Assembly (NCBI RefSeq): GCF_010747475.1
Contig: NZ_VSLZ01000001.1
Span: forward strand, 930,001 to 994,000
DNA: 64,000 bases
Direction of reading: 5' to 3'
Source: Halorussus sp. MSC15.2
GTDB lineage: Archaea; Halobacteriota; Halobacteria; Halobacteriales; Haladaptataceae
Shown: positions 27,341 through 35,818 of the stretch, piece by piece
Layout of the letters: every line of letters begins with the position of its first letter
Numbering within the stretch: position 1 is the first letter of the stretch
Notes under the pieces: model-generated
The model's database searches: none
What the model saw: only the letters and a program-made list of their open reading frames with translations
Told to the model about the DNA's origin: nothing
Made by a program: the position numbers and the translations under genes

Positions 27341-27472
27341 CGGACGCGCGATACGGACCGGGGACCGGACGCCACCGGTCGTACGGGACACACCGATTTC
27401 TCACGCCGCGCCGCTCACCGCCTCGACTCTGTCGGCCACAGTTGCTACCTGTCTGGACGACGACGTTCCCGT

Positions 27473-27889
27473 ATGGTCGAAGAAGACCTCGGCGAGGCGA
27501 CTATCACCTACGAGGGACCTGACGGCGACACCGTCGAGAAGAACGTCCAGAACGAACACGTCGCGTACTTTCAGGACCACTGGATGGTCAAGACCGGCGA
27601 GGACGACGAGGGCCGGGACCTCGTGCGCCGCATCCCCGCTTCCCGGGTCTACCACGTCGAGCGGACGGTCGAGCAGTTCGAGCGCGAAGTCGAGACCCTC
27701 CGCGACCAAGTCCAGTCGGTCGCCGACGACCTCCGGTCGAAACTCCTCGGTAGCGGGGGCGGCGGCAGTGGAGGCAGTGGCGGAAGCGGCCGAACCGGCC
27801 GTGGCGGCGAGAGCGAGACGCTCCACATCGACGTGGAGAGCGGGAAGTCCGTGACGGACGACGGAGGCAGTGAGGGCGACGAGCAGTAG
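27473..27889 (+). CDS. Conserved haloarchaeal hypothetical protein, 138 aa
   Basis: An N-terminal ~60-residue beta-rich domain (GEATITYEGPDGDTVEKNV, YFQDHWMVKTGE, RRIPASRVYHVER) is followed by a helix (about 62-90, likely coiled coil: VEQFEREVETLRDQVQSVAD), a Gly/Ser linker and an acidic tail. The layout suggests an oligomerising helix with a flexible C-terminus. The family is familiar from haloarchaea but I know no function. The stop precedes the next small gene by about 85 bp on the same strand. Confidence 0.75.
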   Translation: MVEEDLGEATITYEGPDGDTVEKNVQNEHVAYFQDHWMVKTGEDDEGRDLVRRIPASRVYHVERTVEQFEREVETLRDQVQSVADDLRSKLLGSGGGGSGGSGGSGRTGRGGESETLHIDVESGKSVTDDGGSEGDEQ

Positions 27890-27974
27890 TCGTCTGCGAG
27901 GTAGCCTGTCGAGACGAATCCGGTGCTCTGAGGGGCCACAACGGTTAATCATCGCGGAACCGTTCAAAACGGTG

Positions 27975-28223
27975 ATGGCTCGTGGCCGCGACAGGAGCGA
28001 CCGGCGACTCCCCCGGGAGGAAGGCGAGGACCGCGCGCGAACCGACGCGGAAGCGGCGGCAGAGACCCGCCCGCAGGCCGAACTCCGGTGGGTCCAGATT
28101 CCGAACCCGAGGGAAGCGGTCGAACTCGGGCGCAACGGCCGCGTCGTCGACAGCCGCTTCCACGCCGGCTACGACTCGTGGGAGGTTCTGCTGGAGACCT
28201 ACGAAGGCGAACTGTCGCGGTGA
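27975..28223 (+). CDS. Small conserved haloarchaeal protein, 82 aa
   Basis: A basic, probably disordered N-terminus (about 1-35) is followed by a compact segment, ELRWVQIPNPREAVELGRN and VVDSRFHAGYDSWEVLLETY. The ATG at 27975 is chosen; the frame is open 35 codons upstream, but that part overlaps the end of the preceding gene and the promoter. I do not recognise a function. Confidence 0.7.
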   Translation: MARGRDRSDRRLPREEGEDRARTDAEAAAETRPQAELRWVQIPNPREAVELGRNGRVVDSRFHAGYDSWEVLLETYEGELSR

Positions 28224-28265
28224 CTGCGTAGTACGGAGACCCGTCGGAGTGGAAACGCCGCGCTG

Positions 28266-28823
28266 TCAGAACAGGTAGAGCATGAGGTAGACGACCACGC
28301 CGAGCGCGAAGGAGGTCAACCACAGCGAGGCCGCGACCCGGCCGACCCTCGCGTGGTTCGTCTTCGAGAGTTCCGACGCGGGCCGGGTCAGCGCCAACAG
28401 GAGGACGTAGTAGAGAAGCGGGATGCAGACCACGGCCAGCAGGACGTGAATCCCGAGAATCGGGTAGTAGACGAACTGCTCGACGACCGCCGGACCGTCG
28501 AAGTGGGTCGGGCCGAGGAGCGCGACCCGGTAGAGGTACAGCGTCAGGAACGCCGCGAACAGGACGACGCCCGCGAGCATGCCAGCGCGGTGGCGCGCGA
28601 CCTTCCCCTGCCGAATCCACCGCCACGAGGCCGCGATGACGCCGAACGCGACGACGCTGATGACGGCGTTGACGTGCGGGATGGCCGCCAGCACGGCGTC
28701 GGGCGCTCGCGGGAGCGTTCCCGCGGGCACGACGCGGAGCGCGGCCGCGAACACCAGCGCGAGCGAGACGACTGTCAGTAGTCCGGTCACCGCGGGGACG
28801 TGCCGCTCGACGAGTCGCTGCAT
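28266..28823 (-). CDS. DUF420 (YozB/CtaM-like) integral membrane protein, 185 aa
   Basis: The protein has five or six hydrophobic helices, with conserved-looking histidines at helix ends (IPHVNAVISV, ILGIHVLLAVV) and a short basic loop QGKVARHR. DUF420 proteins of this layout are found with haem-copper oxidase genes and are thought to help assemble cytochrome oxidase. No oxidase genes are within the window, so the link is by family only. Length and the histidine-bearing helices match. It is convergent with the 82-aa gene. Confidence 0.82.
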   Translation of the reverse strand: MQRLVERHVPAVTGLLTVVSLALVFAAALRVVPAGTLPRAPDAVLAAIPHVNAVISVVAFGVIAASWRWIRQGKVARHRAGMLAGVVLFAAFLTLYLYRVALLGPTHFDGPAVVEQFVYYPILGIHVLLAVVCIPLLYYVLLLALTRPASELSKTNHARVGRVAASLWLTSFALGVVVYLMLYLF

Positions 28824-28947
28824 AGTCGGGCGTAGGGAGCGGAGCGAAATACGCCTTACCGTGTGTGGCGGTGCCGTCCCCGTGTTGAAACGAAAGGCAT
28901 TTTATTCGGGTAGTGTCTACATCTGAGTGCAGCAAGAGAACGAGCGA

Positions 28948-29032
<85 letters not shown>

Positions 29033-29039
29033 TCGCATA

Positions 29040-29143
29040 GCGTGGCTTTGCCACGTTGAAAGAGTGGGCGAAGCCCACTGTAACCGAGGTGGTGTAACCG
29101 CCGAGGACGATGCAGGTGGAGTCCCTTGGGACTGCACCCACGC
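29040..29143 (+). ncRNA. Hairpin-rich element after tRNA-Leu; possible tRNA-derived structured RNA
   Basis: The segment starts gcgtgg and ends ccacgc, so its ends can pair just like the acceptor stem of the preceding tRNA. Inside are cgtggc/gccacg (29041-29055), agtgggc/gcccact (29063-29079), ggtgg/ccgcc, and ggtg-agtccc/gggact-cacc (29115-29138, one mismatch). No protein frame fits. It could be a processing/termination region, a tRNA relic, or an independent small RNA. Confidence 0.35.
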
Positions 29144-29233
29144 ACAATTCCTTTCGGACGCGACACCTTGAGCGACAGCTACGGCGGTACTCGTCTACGT
29201 CGAGTAACTAGCACACGCTGATTCCCGGAGTAC

Positions 29234-29650
29234 TCACTCCGTCCGCGAACGCGTCGGGCGGAACTTGACCGTCACCAGTCGCCCCGACCGGACGGACCGC
29301 ACCGCCGTGATGCGGTACGCCTGCGTCGGCGAGACGCCGGCCTTCGGGCCGACGAGAAGCGTCGTCGGTTCGCCTTCGACTCGGACCGCGAGTGTCCGGT
29401 ACATCTTCGTCTCCTCGCGCTGGCGAACTGGACGCCGGACGAACGTCGCGCCCCGACTGGCGTAGTCGCGGGGCAGGAGTCCGGAAGCGAGAGAATCGCG
29501 GTCGCTGGCGGTGTCGTCGCGTTCGGAGAGCGCTTCGCACTCGGAGGGAGCGTCACGGTCGGTGGCGGAGCGGCCGGCATGCCTTCGGTCGAAGTCGTTC
29601 ACTACGCGGCGGTTCCACCGAGAGGCGAATAAACCGTGACGACGGTTCAT
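29234..29650 (-). CDS. Hypothetical protein, up to 138 aa
   Basis: The C-terminal 56 residues (MYRTLAVRVEGEPTTLLVG, GVSPTQAYRITAVRSVRSG, LVTVKFRPT) look like a small beta-rich domain with proper codon use. The N-terminal 80 residues are Arg/Asp/Ser-rich and may be untranslated, in which case the start would be the internal ATG near 29407. I do not recognise the family, and transcription signals are unclear. Confidence 0.5.
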   Translation of the reverse strand: MNRRHGLFASRWNRRVVNDFDRRHAGRSATDRDAPSECEALSERDDTASDRDSLASGLLPRDYASRGATFVRRPVRQREETKMYRTLAVRVEGEPTTLLVGPKAGVSPTQAYRITAVRSVRSGRLVTVKFRPTRSRTE

Positions 29651-29820
29651 TCCGACGGCGCGTCCCCGGCCGGAATCGCGACCGATGAACGGTTCCGTCG
29701 CGGTCCAAACGGTTCACACGTTCCGGAAAGCGCCGGTTACAGCCTCTCGAACATCCGAACCGACTCGCAGTAATCGGCGATTCGACCGCAAAACGGCGGC
29801 GTCTCGACTCGCCGGGACGG

Positions 29821-30411
29821 CTACATCTTGTCGAGGAGGTCGTTCTTCTTCTCCTCGAACTCCTCGTCGGAGAGGACGCCCTGGTCGTGCAACTCCTTGA
29901 TGTTCTTCAGTTGCTCGGTCGGGTCGGGTTCGGAGGCCGCCGGCGCGTTCGCCTGCTGGCTCTCCTTCATCTTCTCGCGGATGAACCGGACCATCTCTCG
30001 GACTTCGTCGGCATCGGGGTCTTGAACCCCGAACTCGTAGGCGCTCCCGCTGGTCTTGACGGTCAACTTCTTGGTCACCAGTCCGGTGTCGAGGTCCACG
30101 CCCTCGATTCGGCTGTACGGGATGGTCTGTTCGTCGTCGCCGGTCATCTGCGGAATCTTCGAGACCAGTCGCTTGTCGGTCGCGCCCGTGAGAATCGAAC
30201 TGAGGAGGCTGTTTTTGGCGTCCACGTCCGAACCCAGTACGCCTCGCCCCTCGCCTTTCTCTTGGATGTTCTTGCCCTCGATGAGGAACATCACCTCTTC
30301 GTCGGGGTCGAGAACGTCGTCCATCTTGCCGATACGCTCGGCCGTTACGTAGTCGCCTTCTGGTTCGTAGTCGAGCGCCGCGTTACTTGTGTCACTTCCA
30401 AATAATCCCAT
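29821..30411 (-). CDS. PH-like domain protein with C-terminal SHOCT domain, 196 aa
   Basis: Residues about 25-135 resemble a bacterial/archaeal PH-type domain (EEVMFLIEGKN, TDKRLVSKIPQ, IPYSRIEGVDLDTGLVTKKLTVKTSG). The last ~32 residues are a SHOCT motif (LKNIKELHDQGVLSDEEFEEKKNDLL), a short helical pair thought to mediate oligomerisation. The ATG at 30411 (MGLFGSDTS) is preferred over one nine codons upstream because of an AT-rich run just before it. No signal peptide is present. Function unknown, possibly membrane-proximal. Confidence 0.8.
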   Translation of the reverse strand: MGLFGSDTSNAALDYEPEGDYVTAERIGKMDDVLDPDEEVMFLIEGKNIQEKGEGRGVLGSDVDAKNSLLSSILTGATDKRLVSKIPQMTGDDEQTIPYSRIEGVDLDTGLVTKKLTVKTSGSAYEFGVQDPDADEVREMVRFIREKMKESQQANAPAASEPDPTEQLKNIKELHDQGVLSDEEFEEKKNDLLDKM

Positions 30412-30524
30412 GGAATGATACATCAAACAGTAATGCAATAACGTTAACTGTATATTCTAACGCACATGTGTGGGGAATAAAATTATCTCGCTATCAGATT
30501 CGCTCGACCGTTCGAAAGCAGCGA

Positions 30525-30926
30525 TTACAGCCCTTCGAAATCCCGAATCTGCTCGCGCCACGCCTCCGGAATCGGCCGGGAGGACCCGGTCTCGCTATCG
30601 ACCGCCACCTGAACCGTCTCGCCGGTCGCCGCGATCTCGCCGTCCGCCCGGACCTCGTACTCCATCGGAATCGACGTGGTCCCGAGTTCGGTGACTCGCA
30701 CTCCGACGGTCACTTCGCCGACCATCTCGACCGGCCGTCGGAAGTCGATTTCCAGATTCGCAAGTACGGATTCCACCTCGTGTAAGGGCACGTCGAGCAC
30801 CTCCTCGAAGTAGGCCACGCGGGCCTGTTCGAAGTAGGTCGCGTAGACAGCGTTGTTGACGTGACCCATCGTATCGAGGTCTTGAAATCTCACGTCCACG
30901 TCGACGGTAAACGAGTAATCGCTCAT
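30525..30926 (-). CDS. Acyl-CoA thioesterase, 4HBT hotdog family, 133 aa
   Basis: The hotdog signature VRFQDLDTMGHVNNAVYATYF spans residues 12-32 with catalytic Asp18 (or Asp16) and the GHVNN turn, followed by the strand LANLEIDFRRPV and GTTSIPMEYEV. Enzymes of this type hydrolyse acyl- or 4-hydroxybenzoyl-CoA thioesters; the substrate cannot be told from sequence. The ATG at 30926 fits the family start; the longer upstream frame is antisense to the promoter region and rejected. It is a single gene, upstream of the PH/SHOCT gene on the same strand. Confidence 0.9.
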   Translation of the reverse strand: MSDYSFTVDVDVRFQDLDTMGHVNNAVYATYFEQARVAYFEEVLDVPLHEVESVLANLEIDFRRPVEMVGEVTVGVRVTELGTTSIPMEYEVRADGEIAATGETVQVAVDSETGSSRPIPEAWREQIRDFEGL

Positions 30927-31116
30927 CGGTGTCACCTCGGAGTGCCCGATAGTTCGGTCTATCGCTTTCCGGCGTCGGGGTAGCCTCGCGAATCGGGTCA
31001 GTTGGAACGCCCGCACTCGACGCACAGCGATAGGAATTAGCGAACCGTGTCGGACCCCGGTAACGGAGCGCCGCGAACGCCGCCGGAACCGACGAGTACA
31101 GCCACTCGTCCGCCGC

Positions 31117-31854
31117 TCAGTCGTAGGTCTCCCGGAGGTAGGCGTCGATGTCGGCGACGGTCTCGGGGTCGTAGGTCCAGAACCCGCGAAAGATTCCGGA
31201 GTCGTCGCCGATTTCCTCGCCGAGGAGCGCGCAGGCCCGACGCTCGTCGCCGCCCCCGTCGAAGACGACGAACCAGAACGCGCCGATTTCGTCGGCGTCG
31301 TCCTCGTGGACCGTCGCACCCGGCACGTCCGGCGACCAGTCTCGTTCGCCGTAGACGTGTACGTCGAGCAGACTCTCGCTCGCCAACGCGGCGTAGAGGT
31401 CGCGCTGGGCCTTCAGCGCCGACAGCGATTGAAACCCGGTCCGTAACGTTCCCCGCCCGTGCCGGTAGGCCCGGTCCTCGATTTCGCGGGCCGTCAGCAG
31501 CATCTGGCGCTTGTCGAACGAGGCGAACGTGGTGTCCGAGAGCAGGTCGAGCAGCGCCCGAGTCGCTTCGTCGTGGGTCGGGGCCGTCCCGTCTCGACCG
31601 AGTTCGAGGTCGGACTCGCTCGGCGATACGAGGTGGCGGACCGCGGCCGCACCGACGCTTCCGACGAACTCTCCGCCCGCGGTCACGACGACGAACCCGC
31701 CCGACCCGTCGTCCGGGAGGTGTTCGTGTTCGACCGTCACGTTGCGCGTCTCGAAGTGCGATTCGAGACCTTCGTAGGGGTCGGGCGCGAACACCGTGAC
31801 GGTCTTCCGGCGGTCTGCGACCGCGTCGAGGAACTGGCGGAGACCCATCGTCAC
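31117..31854 (-). CDS. DICT sensory-domain protein, 245 aa
   Basis: The sequence matches the haloarchaeal DICT-domain pattern: an N-terminal helix GLRQFLDAVADRRKTVTVFAP, VVTAGGEFVGSVG near residue 60, LLSDTTFASFDKRQMLLTAREIEDRAYR in the middle, and AFWFVVFDGGGDERRACALLGEE with GFWTYDPETVADIDAYLRE at the end. DICT domains occur with diguanylate cyclases and two-component proteins and are presumed sensors, often of light. It starts with a GTG overlapping the upstream DUF7344 stop (31851-31854), so the two are translationally coupled. Confidence 0.85.
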   Translation of the reverse strand: MTMGLRQFLDAVADRRKTVTVFAPDPYEGLESHFETRNVTVEHEHLPDDGSGGFVVVTAGGEFVGSVGAAAVRHLVSPSESDLELGRDGTAPTHDEATRALLDLLSDTTFASFDKRQMLLTAREIEDRAYRHGRGTLRTGFQSLSALKAQRDLYAALASESLLDVHVYGERDWSPDVPGATVHEDDADEIGAFWFVVFDGGGDERRACALLGEEIGDDSGIFRGFWTYDPETVADIDAYLRETYD

Positions 31855-32279
31855 CGTCCCGTGTGTCGGTCGAACGCCGACTCGTCCGACTGTTCGACCC
31901 CGTCACGCTGCTGGGCGAGCGAGCGGTCGAGGACGGTCTCGACGAACTCGGGGAGCGATTCGAGCGTCACGCCGCCGGCGTCGGCGTCGTAACTGACGTA
32001 CCCGGCGGCCGCGAGTCGCGGCAAGTGGACGTGGTGGAGTGCGGTCCGAACGCTGTCGCGGTCTCGGGGCGTGACCATGTCGGCCGGGTCGTCGTGAGTG
32101 CCGAGCCATCCGGCGACGACGGTGGCCACTTCGTCGAGCGTCGCCGACTCGCGGCCCCGGAGGTAGTACAGCACGTATCTGCGGTGAACGTCCGCGAGAA
32201 CCCCGAACGCGGCGTCCGTTTCGGCGGCCGCGTCGGGGTCCGGCGCGTCGTAGTTCATGCTCCCAAGAGAATTAGTCAC
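31851..32279 (-). CDS. DUF7344-type winged-helix regulator, 142 aa
   Basis: The core AFGVLADVHRRYVLYYLRGRESATLDEVATVVAGWLG, followed by ALHHVHLPRLAAAGYVSYDADAGGVTL, is a winged helix of the DUF7344 type, usually found in haloarchaeal regulators. It forms an operon with the DICT sensor downstream through a 4-bp overlap, so it is likely the DNA-binding output for that sensor. The N-terminal ~20 residues are acidic and flexible. An earlier in-frame ATG is used; an internal ATG eight codons in is also possible. Confidence 0.82.
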   Translation of the reverse strand: MTNSLGSMNYDAPDPDAAAETDAAFGVLADVHRRYVLYYLRGRESATLDEVATVVAGWLGTHDDPADMVTPRDRDSVRTALHHVHLPRLAAAGYVSYDADAGGVTLESLPEFVETVLDRSLAQQRDGVEQSDESAFDRHTGR

Positions 32280-32436
32280 GAACGACCATTAACTAGCGGG
32301 TCGTGACGGACGACGAACAACTAGTCGAGTCACGACGAGCGACGAGTAACTGGTCGGCAGGTGTCGGCACGAACGGTATTCAGGTTCGAATGACAAGCGG
32401 GGTATTCAAATGCGTCGTACCCTAACTGGGTCTCAC

Positions 32437-32940
32437 ATGGCTAAGTACTCGACTGGTGGGTCGTCCGGCGGCAGTAGCGGCGACTCGTGCGAACTCTGCG
32501 GGAAGTCGAGCGACTCGCTGACGGCGGCCAACGTGGCCGGAGCGCAGTTGCAGGTCTGCTCGGACTGTGCGTCCTCGCACAACGACAACGCCCAGACCCA
32601 GACCTCGACAGACGACGACCGGGAGCGCAAGCGGAAGGCCGCACAGAACACAGCGAAGGCGAGCGGCGTCTACGACGGCGATTCGAGTCACTGGGAGGAG
32701 GAGGGCACCGACTACGACGACGACCCGCTGCCGTATCTGGTCTCGGGCTACGGCGAGACGGTCGAGGAGGCGCGACGCGACGCGGGTCTCCAGCGCGACG
32801 AACTCGCCGAGGAACTCGACGTGTCGGAGAACGACCTGCTCGCGGTCGAACAGGGTCGCGCGAATCAGGCCAACGTCGGCGGGTCGCTCATCGAGGCGCT
32901 CGAAGACCGCCTCGACGTGCAACTGGCCGAAGAACAGTAA
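32437..32940 (+). CDS. mbf1: Archaeal multiprotein bridging factor aMBF1
   Basis: aMBF1 is a ribosome- and transcription-associated factor of archaea. The 167-residue product has an N-terminal zinc ribbon (CELC 18-21, CSDC 41-44), an acidic/Gln linker and a C-terminal Cro/XRE-type helix-turn-helix (YGETVEEARRDAGLQRDELAEELDVSENDL). This domain order is diagnostic. A tattcaa box 34 bp upstream of the ATG at 32437 serves as promoter; the nine-codon in-frame extension upstream is not used. The sugar isomerase gene follows after 180 bp. Confidence 0.93.
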   Translation: MAKYSTGGSSGGSSGDSCELCGKSSDSLTAANVAGAQLQVCSDCASSHNDNAQTQTSTDDDRERKRKAAQNTAKASGVYDGDSSHWEEEGTDYDDDPLPYLVSGYGETVEEARRDAGLQRDELAEELDVSENDLLAVEQGRANQANVGGSLIEALEDRLDVQLAEEQ

Positions 32941-33121
32941 CTTCGCCGAGCGAACGAGGTCTCCGCCTCGCGGACGGTGACTCCGCAGAACGAAGGTGAC
33001 GAATCGAGCAAACTGTTACTCTCGCGCTCGCGCGACTCTCTCCGAGGAATCGGCCTCTCGCCGTCTCTCGACGCGTTCCCCCTCCCGTAATCTTATTTAC
33101 GCCGACCGTGGTGCAACGGAC

Positions 33122-34090
33122 ATGGACATCGGCGTTCTCACAGTTCCGCTCGGCGGACAGTCGCTCGACGACGCGCTCGCGTACCTTCACGGTATCGGCG
33201 TGGACGCGGTCGAACTCGGGTGTGGCGGTCACCCTGGCGACTCCCACCTGCCGCGCGAGGAGTATCTGGACGACGACGCAGCACAGGACCACCTCTTCGA
33301 CCTGCTCGACGAGTACGAGATGCGTATCTCGGCGCTGGCGACCCACAACAACCCGCTGCATCCCGACGAGGAGACGGCCGAGCAGGCCGACACCGAACTC
33401 CGCGAGGCCATCGAACTCGCCGACCAGTTGGACGTGAACACGGTCACGTGCTTCTCGGGGCTTCCCGCGGGGAGTCCGAACGACGAGACGCCAAACTGGG
33501 TCACCGCGCCGTGGCCGGGCGAACACGCCGAGGCCCACGAGTACCAGTGGGAGGAGGTCGCCGTCCCGTACTGGTCGGACCTCGCGGACCACGCCGCCGA
33601 CCACGGCGTGGACGTGGCAATCGAGATGCACCCGAACATGCTCGTCTACGAACCCTCGGGCATGCTCCGCCTGCGCGAGGCGACCAACGAACACGTCGGC
33701 GCGAACTTCGACCCCTCGCACCTCTACTGGCAGAACATCGACATCACCGACGCCATCCGCTTCCTCGGCGAACACGACGCCATCCACCACTTCCACGCCA
33801 AGGACACCAAGGTCTACGACGCCAACGCGCGGTACAAGGGCGTCCTCGACACGACGCCCTACGACGAGGAGGCCGACCGCTCGTGGCTCTTCCGGTCTGT
33901 GGGCTACGGCCACGGCGAGGAACATTGGAAAGACATCGTCAGCACGCTCCGGATGGTGGGCTACGACGGTGCGCTTTCCATCGAACACGAGGACTCGCTG
34001 ACCAGTTCCAACGAGGGTCTGGAGAAGGCGGTGGCGATGCTCCAGCGCGCGGTGTTCCGCGACCGACCCGGCGAGGCGTACTGGGCCTGA
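33122..34090 (+). CDS. Sugar phosphate isomerase/epimerase (xylose-isomerase-like TIM barrel), 322 aa
   Basis: The TIM-barrel family is clear from VDAVELGCGGHPGDSHLP near residue 28, VAIEMHPNMLVY with Glu168, GANFDPSHLYWQ with Asp197/His200, IHHFHAKD with His223/His225, and ALSIEHED with Glu288; these are the usual divalent-metal ligands. Such enzymes act on inositol, tagatose, hydroxypyruvate or related sugars; the substrate is unknown. A Gfo/Idh/MocA oxidoreductase 3.2 kb downstream is the usual partner in polyol/inositol pathways. A cttattta box 28 bp upstream supports the ATG at 33122. Confidence 0.88.
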   Translation: MDIGVLTVPLGGQSLDDALAYLHGIGVDAVELGCGGHPGDSHLPREEYLDDDAAQDHLFDLLDEYEMRISALATHNNPLHPDEETAEQADTELREAIELADQLDVNTVTCFSGLPAGSPNDETPNWVTAPWPGEHAEAHEYQWEEVAVPYWSDLADHAADHGVDVAIEMHPNMLVYEPSGMLRLREATNEHVGANFDPSHLYWQNIDITDAIRFLGEHDAIHHFHAKDTKVYDANARYKGVLDTTPYDEEADRSWLFRSVGYGHGEEHWKDIVSTLRMVGYDGALSIEHEDSLTSSNEGLEKAVAMLQRAVFRDRPGEAYWA

Positions 34091-34171
34091 CTAGAGGGCA
34101 TAGAGAAATAGAGGGAGATTCGTTTTGCCCAGATTAGGTGATTTTATACTCTAGCTCAAGCTACTTCTATT

Positions 34172-34354
34172 ATGGCCAGTCCAAACCCAATAGAGCTTAT
34201 TATTCCGACGCTCGCGCTTGGAGTCTTTGGTTTTGTCCTTTTTGGCCCGTTTGGTGGTGTAATGGGTGCCGTCGTTGGGATGATTCTTGGCGCGGTCGCC
34301 AACGTCTCGGGCGAGGACGGTCCAGACGACGAGGGACGCGCTGGCGACGAGTAG
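34172..34354 (+). CDS. Small two-helix membrane protein, 60 aa
   Basis: A hydrophobic, glycine-rich product (IIPTLALGVFGFVLFGPFGG and MGAVVGMILGAVAN) ends in an acidic tail. The first part has unusually low GC for this window, the second normal. A ttttata box 28 bp before the ATG argues that it is expressed. Function unknown. Confidence 0.6.
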   Translation: MASPNPIELIIPTLALGVFGFVLFGPFGGVMGAVVGMILGAVANVSGEDGPDDEGRAGDE

Positions 34355-34365
34355 CGGGCTGAAGA

Positions 34366-34821
34366 TTAGAGTTCCGAGAGCACCCCGTCGGGATAGAAGG
34401 TCTCCTCGGTTTCGAGTGCAGCACGCGACTTCCAGACGCACTCGATTTCCTCGCCCGTCTCGGGTTCGCGGGCCGTGAACTCCTCGCGTTCGTAGGGCCA
34501 GTCTTCCACGACGTCGGTCTCGTACACCCGCCACACCTCGTGGTGGGTCTCACCGTCGAACGTGAACACGTCCTCGTCGGTCCCCAGATAGGAGACCCCC
34601 GTCAGTTCGACGCCCAGTTCCTCCCGGAACTCCCGGCGGAGCGCGTCTTCGCTGCGCTCGCCGAACTCGACGCCGCCGCCGAGCGGCCGGTAGAACGTCT
34701 CGCCCGACTCGGGGTCGCGGTGGCGCTCGACCAGCAGTTGCTCGTCGTCGGTAACCCGGTCGTCGCTCGTCCGGCGACTGACGACCCCGAGCGCGACCAT
34801 CCGGATACGCCGGCCGGTCAT
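34366..34821 (-). CDS. NUDIX hydrolase, 151 aa
   Basis: The Nudix box is intact: Gly-x5-Glu-x7-REFREELGV within residues about 49-74 (GGVEFGERSED then ALRREFREELGVEL), which places the metal-binding glutamates. These enzymes hydrolyse nucleoside diphosphates linked to another moiety; the substrate is unknown. Its ATG overlaps the upstream HxlR regulator stop (34818-34821), so the two are co-translated. This links it to the redox-regulated cluster. The start gives MTGRRIRMVALGVV. Confidence 0.9.
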   Translation of the reverse strand: MTGRRIRMVALGVVSRRTSDDRVTDDEQLLVERHRDPESGETFYRPLGGGVEFGERSEDALRREFREELGVELTGVSYLGTDEDVFTFDGETHHEVWRVYETDVVEDWPYEREEFTAREPETGEEIECVWKSRAALETEETFYPDGVLSEL

Positions 34822-35177
34822 GCGCTCTCGTCGGACGCGTGGTCGAGGTTGTCGGTCCCCCACTCCCGCAACTCCTCGAACACGGGCGCGAGTTCCCGGC
34901 CGCTCTCGGTCAGACTGTAGTACGTCGCCAGTCGCTGTTCGTCCACCCGACGGTTCACCAGTCCCGAGTCCTCCAGTTCGTCGAGGACGCGCGAGAGTGT
35001 ACTCGAACTCGCGTCGGTCTCCTTCCGGAGTTCGCTGAACCGCCGCTCGCCGTCCTGAAGCACGTGGAGGACGATGAGTCGCCACTCCGACCCGATTCGC
35101 TCTATCGTTCCTACGACCGGGCAGATGCCGTCGTTCTCCGCCTTCACGTTATCAGATGGATTAGGGGACGGTGCCAT
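34818..35177 (-). CDS. HxlR-family winged-helix regulator, 119 aa
   Basis: The family core is clear: ICPVVGTIERIGSEWRLIVLHVL (Cys19 conserved), RRFSELRKETDASSSTLSRVLDELEDSGLVNRR and LTESGRELAPVFEELREWG. In bacterial relatives (YodB, CatR) an N-terminal cysteine senses quinones and electrophiles. This gene is divergent from DoxX-VOC genes, the same arrangement as CatR with catDE in Bacillus, so control of those genes through the shared 139-bp gap is a reasonable inference. It heads a two-gene operon with the NUDIX hydrolase. Confidence 0.92.
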   Translation of the reverse strand: MAPSPNPSDNVKAENDGICPVVGTIERIGSEWRLIVLHVLQDGERRFSELRKETDASSSTLSRVLDELEDSGLVNRRVDEQRLATYYSLTESGRELAPVFEELREWGTDNLDHASDESA

Positions 35178-35316
35178 GAGTAGCAGTCACTTCGAGTCGT
35201 ATTGCCGAATCTACATATGGGTTCGGAATCGAAGTAGCATCCGTGATGAAATCGAGTTCCCGAACGACAACTCGAATCGGTCCTGAACCGCCGGAGAACG
35301 CAGGAGGTGGTCGGCC

Positions 35317-35781
35317 GTGAGTGGTGACGCCCCTGTCGGCCGGGGGTGGAGTCCGGTCGCGCTCAGACTGGCACTGGGGATTCCGATGCTCGTGGCCGGT
35401 CTCGGAAAGGTGGCCGGCGTCGGGCCGAAGGCGATGGGTATCGAGGGGTTCTCGGGGTTCCTGTCGAGTCTCGGCGTCCCGCTGCCGACCGCGTTCGCGT
35501 GGGGGGTCGGTCTCTTGGAACTGGTCGGCGGCCTGCTGTTGCTGGCCGGACTCTTCGTCAGAGTCGTGGGCGTTCTCGTCGCCCTCGACATGGTCGTCGC
35601 CACCGTGCTGGTCCACCTGCCGAACGGCTACCCGGCCGGCGACGGCGGCGTCGAACTGACGCTCACGCTGGCGCTCGTCGCCGTCGCGCTCGCGCTGAGC
35701 GGTCCCGGCGCACTCTCGCTAGAACGGGCGTTGTTCGACCGAGAGCTGGCGGTTCCACCCACGGGGGCCGAATCGCGATGA
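35317..35781 (+). CDS. DoxX-family membrane protein, CatD-like, 154 aa
   Basis: Four hydrophobic helices with the DoxX pattern (ALRLALGIPMLVAGLGKV, IEGFSGFLSSLGVPLP, LELVGGLLLLAGLFVRVVGVLVALDM, ELTLTLALVAVALALSGPG). DoxX/CatD proteins are membrane partners in quinone or thiol oxidation. The start is GTG at 35317. The VOC dioxygenase starts 37 bp downstream, so they form an operon comparable to catDE. It is divergent from the HxlR gene. Confidence 0.9.
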   Translation: MSGDAPVGRGWSPVALRLALGIPMLVAGLGKVAGVGPKAMGIEGFSGFLSSLGVPLPTAFAWGVGLLELVGGLLLLAGLFVRVVGVLVALDMVVATVLVHLPNGYPAGDGGVELTLTLALVAVALALSGPGALSLERALFDRELAVPPTGAESR

Positions 35782-35818
35782 GGGAGTTACGTCGCGCGCG
35801 ACGGCGAGTGGTTCGGTC

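Noticed and set aside
25631-27391. 586-codon frame antisense to purF
   Set aside because: Antisense shadow of a fully supported gene.
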